Below are positions 60,811-64,000 of a stretch of DNA of 64,000 nt, piece after piece. Source of the stretch: Aquimarina sp040786285 (lineage in GTDB: Bacteria > Bacteroidota > Bacteroidia > Flavobacteriales > Flavobacteriaceae). The position numbers and the translations under genes were made by a program. Within the stretch, counting starts at the first letter, position 1. Each line of letters opens with the position of its first letter. The stretch covers positions 1,240,001 through 1,304,000 of the forward strand of contig NZ_JBFMKQ010000001.1 of the NCBI RefSeq assembly GCF_040786285.1, read 5' to 3'. The notes under the pieces were generated by a model. The model made no database searches. It was not told where the DNA came from and was given only the letters and a program-made list of their open reading frames with translations.

Positions 60811-60854
60811 ATGATAACAGTCATGGTATATTGATTGATATTCTTTTACATTTT
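60811..60854 (+). promoter_or_regulatory. FNR-type box and -7 element driving the cyclase-like gene
   Basis: ATGAT-AACA-GTCAT at 60811-60824, centre 60817.5; TACATTTT at 60847-60854, 29.5 bp away. Forms a divergent pair with the box at 60776. Confidence 0.65.
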
Positions 60855-60884
60855 ATCGGTTTTAAAAAATAGAATAGTGAATAA

Positions 60885-61814
60885 ATGAGTGATGAAGAGA
60901 TCATACAATGGTTACTAAAAGGAGATATTTCAATACAATACCAAGTATTTAGAGATTTATTATCTTTAGAATCCACTGACTTACAAAGGCGTATTGCTCA
61001 TGAAGGTTGGGGAGCAAAATTCTTGTCAAAAAGGAATCCAGAAGGTCATTGGGGGAAGGCTTTTTATCAACCAAAATGGATGTCTTCACATTATACTATT
61101 CTCGATCTTCGAAACCTATGTATTTCGCCAAATAATAAGCTTATAAAAGAAGCTATCGATAAGATATTGAAAGAATGTAAAGCCGATGATGGGGGAATTC
61201 TTCCAAAAGCGAAAAGAAGTGATGTTTGTGTTAATGGAATGTTTTTAAATTATGCCAGCTATTTTAAGGCAGATAAGAACCTATTAAAGTCTGTTGTTGA
61301 TAGTTTATTACAAGAGTTGATGATCGATGGCGGTTTTAATTGTAGATCAAATCGCTCTGGAGCAAGACATAGTTCATTACATACCACGCTATCTGTTTTA
61401 GAAGGTTTTACAGAATATGAACGCAATAGATATTTATATAGATTACAAGAAGTGAAGGATTCAATACAATCATCCAAAGAGTTTTTATTACTTCATCAGC
61501 TTTATATTTCAGATAAAACCGGAAAGATAATTAATAAGGATTTTCTGAAATTGAGTTACCCAAGAAGATGGCGATATGATATTCTGAGTGCTTTAGATTA
61601 TTTTCAATATTCGAACACAAAATGGGATGAAAGAATGCAGCCAGCTCTTGATATCTTGATGAAAAAGAGGAATATAGATGGAACTTGGAACGTGCAAGCA
61701 AAACACCCGGGGAAAACTCATTTCGACATGGAAAAAGCGGGAAAACGGAGTCGTTGGAATACATTAAGAGCTTTACGCGTATTAAAGCATTTTAAAATTA
61801 TAAAAAGTCTCTGA
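60885..61814 (+). CDS. Squalene-cyclase-like alpha/alpha-barrel protein of unknown function
   Basis: 309 residues, cytosolic. Helical repeats with GG-type turns (WGAKFLSKRNPEGHWGKAFYQ, KADDGGILPKAKRSDVCVNGMFLNY, LMIDGGFNCRSNRSGARHSSLHTTLSVLEGF, MKKRNIDGTWNVQAKHPGK) resemble the alpha/alpha barrel of terpene cyclases and prenyltransferases, but the DxDD or zinc motifs are not visible. Function is unknown. Controlled by an FNR-type box. Confidence 0.65.
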   Translation: MSDEEIIQWLLKGDISIQYQVFRDLLSLESTDLQRRIAHEGWGAKFLSKRNPEGHWGKAFYQPKWMSSHYTILDLRNLCISPNNKLIKEAIDKILKECKADDGGILPKAKRSDVCVNGMFLNYASYFKADKNLLKSVVDSLLQELMIDGGFNCRSNRSGARHSSLHTTLSVLEGFTEYERNRYLYRLQEVKDSIQSSKEFLLLHQLYISDKTGKIINKDFLKLSYPRRWRYDILSALDYFQYSNTKWDERMQPALDILMKKRNIDGTWNVQAKHPGKTHFDMEKAGKRSRWNTLRALRVLKHFKIIKSL

Positions 61815-61824
61815 GGTTTTTGGT

Positions 61825-62097
61825 TTAATGCAAAATGTCAAATTGTTCAAAAGATCGAATGTCTCCCCTTGTAAAAGAAACATCTTCGACTATCGCGAAT
61901 TGAGGACCTTGAGCGCACCATTCTAATAAGGATTTGAGCTGATCTTCATTTCCTTCGGCTTCGATATAAACGCTGCCATCGGATTGGTTTTTTACAAAAC
62001 CCTTTATTCCAATCTCGTTGGCCTTTTCCTGAGTACTTTTTCTGTACCAAACGCCTTGAACTTTTCCTTTTGCAGTAATGTTATAATGCTTCAGCAT
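61825..62097 (-). CDS. Acylphosphatase
   Basis: 90 residues. GKVQGVWYRKSTQEKANEIGIKGFVKNQSDGSVYIEAEG contains the substrate-binding R in VWYRKST and the catalytic N in VKNQSDGSV. It hydrolyses carboxyl-phosphate bonds. 65 bp downstream of the phosphoribosyltransferase gene on the same strand. Confidence 0.93.
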   Translation of the reverse strand: MLKHYNITAKGKVQGVWYRKSTQEKANEIGIKGFVKNQSDGSVYIEAEGNEDQLKSLLEWCAQGPQFAIVEDVSFTRGDIRSFEQFDILH

Positions 62098-62162
62098 CTC
62101 TATTTAATTGGAATGCTAAAATTATAAAAAATAAAAATGGTCTTGTGCTTTTTGTTACTACA

Positions 62163-62804
62163 TTATGCAGCATTTTGATTACATTCTTCAAGTATTCGAA
62201 TGGCTTTTTCATCGCTAACTGTATAAAATTCGTCATAAAACTGTCCCACCGCTTTAAAGTTATGAGGTGTTTGTAGACAAATCATCTCATTTACATAAGG
62301 AGAGTTTTTTAGTTTCTCAATTGCGGATTGTGGTGCTACCGGAATTGCTACAACAATATGAGCCGGACTCATCTTGGATACCAGTGCAATAGTAGCCAGA
62401 ATCGTATTCCCAGTTGCGATTCCATCATCAACAATAACGACTATTTTATTTTTTACATCTTGTGGCTGTGTATTTTTATAATATTGATCTCTTCTGCGCC
62501 GTAAAACTTCTCGTATTCGTTTTGTTTCTTCTTCAATGTACTCCTTAGGCGCTTCGATTGGGGTACTTAAAACTCTACTATCCAAACTTATGGCTCCTAT
62601 AGCGTACTCTTTATTATATGGATGTCCAATTTTTTTGGTTAGCGCAACGTCTAAAGGTGCATTCAATGCTTTTGCGACAACCGTGCCAAGAGGTAAGCCT
62701 CCTCTTGGTATGGCCAACACTACGACATCTTTATCTTTAAAGTGCAGTAATTTTTCTGCTAATTGAAAACCTGCTTCTGTTCTATTTTTAAACATATTAT
62801 TCAT
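62163..62804 (-). CDS. Phosphoribosyltransferase-domain protein
   Basis: 213 residues from ATG at 62804 (MNNMFKNRTEAGFQLAEKLLHF); an upstream ATG at 62879 would run far into the preceding gene. PRPP loop KIVVIVDDGIATGNTILA and N-terminal DVVVLAIPRGGLPLGTVVAKALNAPLDVALTKKIGHP are the family blocks. Such proteins often accompany alpha/beta hydrolases in stress loci of many bacteria. Overlaps the hydrolase gene by 8 bp. Confidence 0.88.
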   Translation of the reverse strand: MNNMFKNRTEAGFQLAEKLLHFKDKDVVVLAIPRGGLPLGTVVAKALNAPLDVALTKKIGHPYNKEYAIGAISLDSRVLSTPIEAPKEYIEEETKRIREVLRRRRDQYYKNTQPQDVKNKIVVIVDDGIATGNTILATIALVSKMSPAHIVVAIPVAPQSAIEKLKNSPYVNEMICLQTPHNFKAVGQFYDEFYTVSDEKAIRILEECNQNAA

Positions 62805-63453
62805 ACTTATGGGATAGTTCTTTTTCAAACCAACCGGCAGCCATATTAGCTGCTTCTTCAAGTTTTCCTGGTTCTTCAAAAAGATGTGAAGCCTCTGGTA
62901 TAATTTTTAATTCTCGATTACAGTTTAATTTTTGATAAGCTTTTTCATTTAATTGAATCACGATATCATCCCAGCCCCCCACAATCAATAAGGTTGAGGC
63001 GGTTACTTTGTGTAGTTCTTTTATGGCCAAATCCGGTCGGCCACCTCTAGATACGACAGCGCTAATATCGTTACCAAAAAAGGCAGCTGCTCTTAAAGCT
63101 GATGCGGCTCCGGTACTTGCTCCAAAATATCCGATAGAAAGTCCTTTGGTTTCAGAATAATTTTTAATCCAAGTGGTAACATCAATTAATCGCTCGGTTA
63201 ATAAACCGATATTAAATCTGTTTTGATAAACAGAATCCTCTTGTTCAGTTAAAAGGTCAAACAACAACGTAGCCAGTCCTTTTTGTTGTAATATCGTTGC
63301 TACATAGTTGTTCCTTGGACTCAATCTACTACTACCACTGCCGTGAGAGAAAATTACAATTCCAATAGCGTTTTTGGGCACAGTAAGATTACCTTGCAAG
63401 ACAATATTGCCAATTCGAATTGCAACTGGTTTAGGGTTATCTTTTAGTATCAT
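62797..63453 (-). CDS. Alpha/beta hydrolase (dienelactone-hydrolase-like)
   Basis: 218 residues. SHGSGSSRLSPRNNYVAT at the oxyanion region; nucleophile elbow GYFGASTGAASAL (Ser in GASTG); acid in VGGWDDIV; histidine in ASHLFEEPG. Substrate unknown. Coupled to the phosphoribosyltransferase gene by 8 bp overlap. Confidence 0.88.
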   Translation of the reverse strand: MILKDNPKPVAIRIGNIVLQGNLTVPKNAIGIVIFSHGSGSSRLSPRNNYVATILQQKGLATLLFDLLTEQEDSVYQNRFNIGLLTERLIDVTTWIKNYSETKGLSIGYFGASTGAASALRAAAFFGNDISAVVSRGGRPDLAIKELHKVTASTLLIVGGWDDIVIQLNEKAYQKLNCNRELKIIPEASHLFEEPGKLEEAANMAAGWFEKELSHKYE

Positions 63454-63464
63454 CTTCTATGTTT

Positions 63465-63986
63465 TTAAGTGCTTAGTTTTAAATAGGCTTTGTGCTGTAT
63501 TACTGTCATTATTATTGCGCCATAGGCAATGGCAATGATTAAGAAAGAAATAATCCCTCCCAGTATGGGTATAAAAGTGAATAATCGAATCACTATGGCA
63601 ATAGCCAGTGCCAAAAAAACGATGGTCCATAAATTCCAGCTTTTCTCGTTTCTTCTATTTAGATAATGAGCGATTAGTAATGCTACTACCAAATGCCCAA
63701 ATAATATGCTGAATGCATATAGAGTGGTTAAGAAGAGTCCAATCGGAATTCCGATGATAATTATAAGTGTTATTAATATCAATAATGGTATACCAATTAG
63801 ATAAGCGATACCATATCCGAGGCTTTTGAGGATATTTTCATCTAAATTAACAATCGCTTTAGCAAACCAATTTTTAAACAATAGATTAAATAATAAAAGG
63901 ATTAAAAGGGCAGAGAAAATATAGAATATCCAGAATCCTAATGCGGTTATTCCCAAAAATTTCCAAGAAGCTTGATGATCGTCCAT
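63465..63986 (-). CDS. Membrane protein of unknown function
   Basis: 173 residues with four or five hydrophobic helices (FLGITALGFWIFYIFSALLILLLF, LGYGIAYLIGIPLLILITLIIIIGIPIG, FLTTLYAFSILFGHLVVALLIAHYL, WTIVFLALAIAIVIRLFTFIPILGGIISFLIIAI). The short spacing of 11 bp to the hydrolase gene indicates co-transcription. It lies at the right edge, with its promoter outside the window. No family named. Confidence 0.7.
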   Translation of the reverse strand: MDDHQASWKFLGITALGFWIFYIFSALLILLLFNLLFKNWFAKAIVNLDENILKSLGYGIAYLIGIPLLILITLIIIIGIPIGLFLTTLYAFSILFGHLVVALLIAHYLNRRNEKSWNLWTIVFLALAIAIVIRLFTFIPILGGIISFLIIAIAYGAIIMTVIQHKAYLKLST

Positions 63987-64000
63987 TGCTAAATCTTTAT

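Noticed and set aside
1..64000. CRISPR array, rRNA genes, intact tRNA genes or insertion sequence transposases
   Set aside because: None seen; no regularly spaced direct repeats, no transposase reading frame, and the tRNA-like pieces lack acceptor stems.

Overview
The window is AT-rich chromosomal DNA from a member of the Bacteroidota, most likely a marine Flavobacteriaceae (Aquimarina-like; this placement is inference). Supporting signs are -7 promoter elements of the TAnnTTTG type, few obvious Shine-Dalgarno sites, a type IX secretion (T9SS) C-terminal sorting domain, many short exported proteins ending their signal peptide in AQ or with an SC lipobox, and a Bacteroidetes-style Sec-exported (clade II) nitrous-oxide reductase cluster.

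Layout. 1-9.0 kb holds housekeeping genes: phosphate permease with PhoU-like tail, a PhoB/PhoR-type two-component pair, a glycosyltransferase, trmB, a LysE exporter, an alkyltransferase-like protein, Mrp and Nfu iron-sulfur proteins, and a metallophosphoesterase. 9.5-13.2 kb is an operon of four exported proteins of unknown function. 13.3-14.5 kb holds a phage-type BRO protein, a small membrane protein and an HMA metal-binding protein. 14.6-17.7 kb is an Mla-type lipid transport operon. 18.0-25.0 kb is the nitrous-oxide reductase cluster (cytochrome c, fasciclin lipoprotein, nosZ, membrane protein, nosL, nosD, nosF, nosY). 25-34 kb has a cysteine-less ArsC/Spx-like protein, a universal stress protein, an ABC/adaptor export system, PEP synthase and a ribosome hibernation factor.

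34.4-54.3 kb is accessory DNA. Eight minus-strand genes sit in three blocks (34.5-37.8, 40.2-41.9, 51.5-54.1 kb), and every gene is bounded by long imperfect palindromes that carry AAC near the left end and, in most copies, GTT near the right end, like integron attC sites. No integrase gene is visible. Between the blocks lie a tandem monooxygenase-fold protein with an AraC regulator, a small lipoprotein with a membrane AraC regulator, a duplicated promoter-like sequence, and a secreted Tox-REase-5 toxin with a putative immunity gene and a T9SS-tagged partner. Two tRNA-like remnants lie at 38.0 and 54.3 kb.

54.4-64 kb returns to stress genes: SYLF protein, flavodoxin-like protein, DUF302, DUF4332, 1-Cys peroxiredoxin, SDR, terpene-cyclase-like protein, acylphosphatase, phosphoribosyltransferase, alpha/beta hydrolase.

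The most coherent regulatory signal is a palindrome of the form TGAY-N4-RTCA (FNR/CRP-family type). I found it ten times between genes. In nine the centre is 29.5 bp from the first base of a TAnnTTT-like -7 element that points at a gene (the tenth has GA in place of TA). It ties together the HMA gene, the mla operon, nos, the universal stress protein, the ppsA-hpf operon, the SYLF gene, the flavodoxin operon, the peroxiredoxin operon and the cyclase-like gene. One copy points at no ORF but at a stretch ending in an intrinsic terminator, suggesting an oxygen- or NO-regulated small RNA at about 34058-34280. The regulator itself is not in the window. All family assignments are from reading the sequences; no database search was possible.
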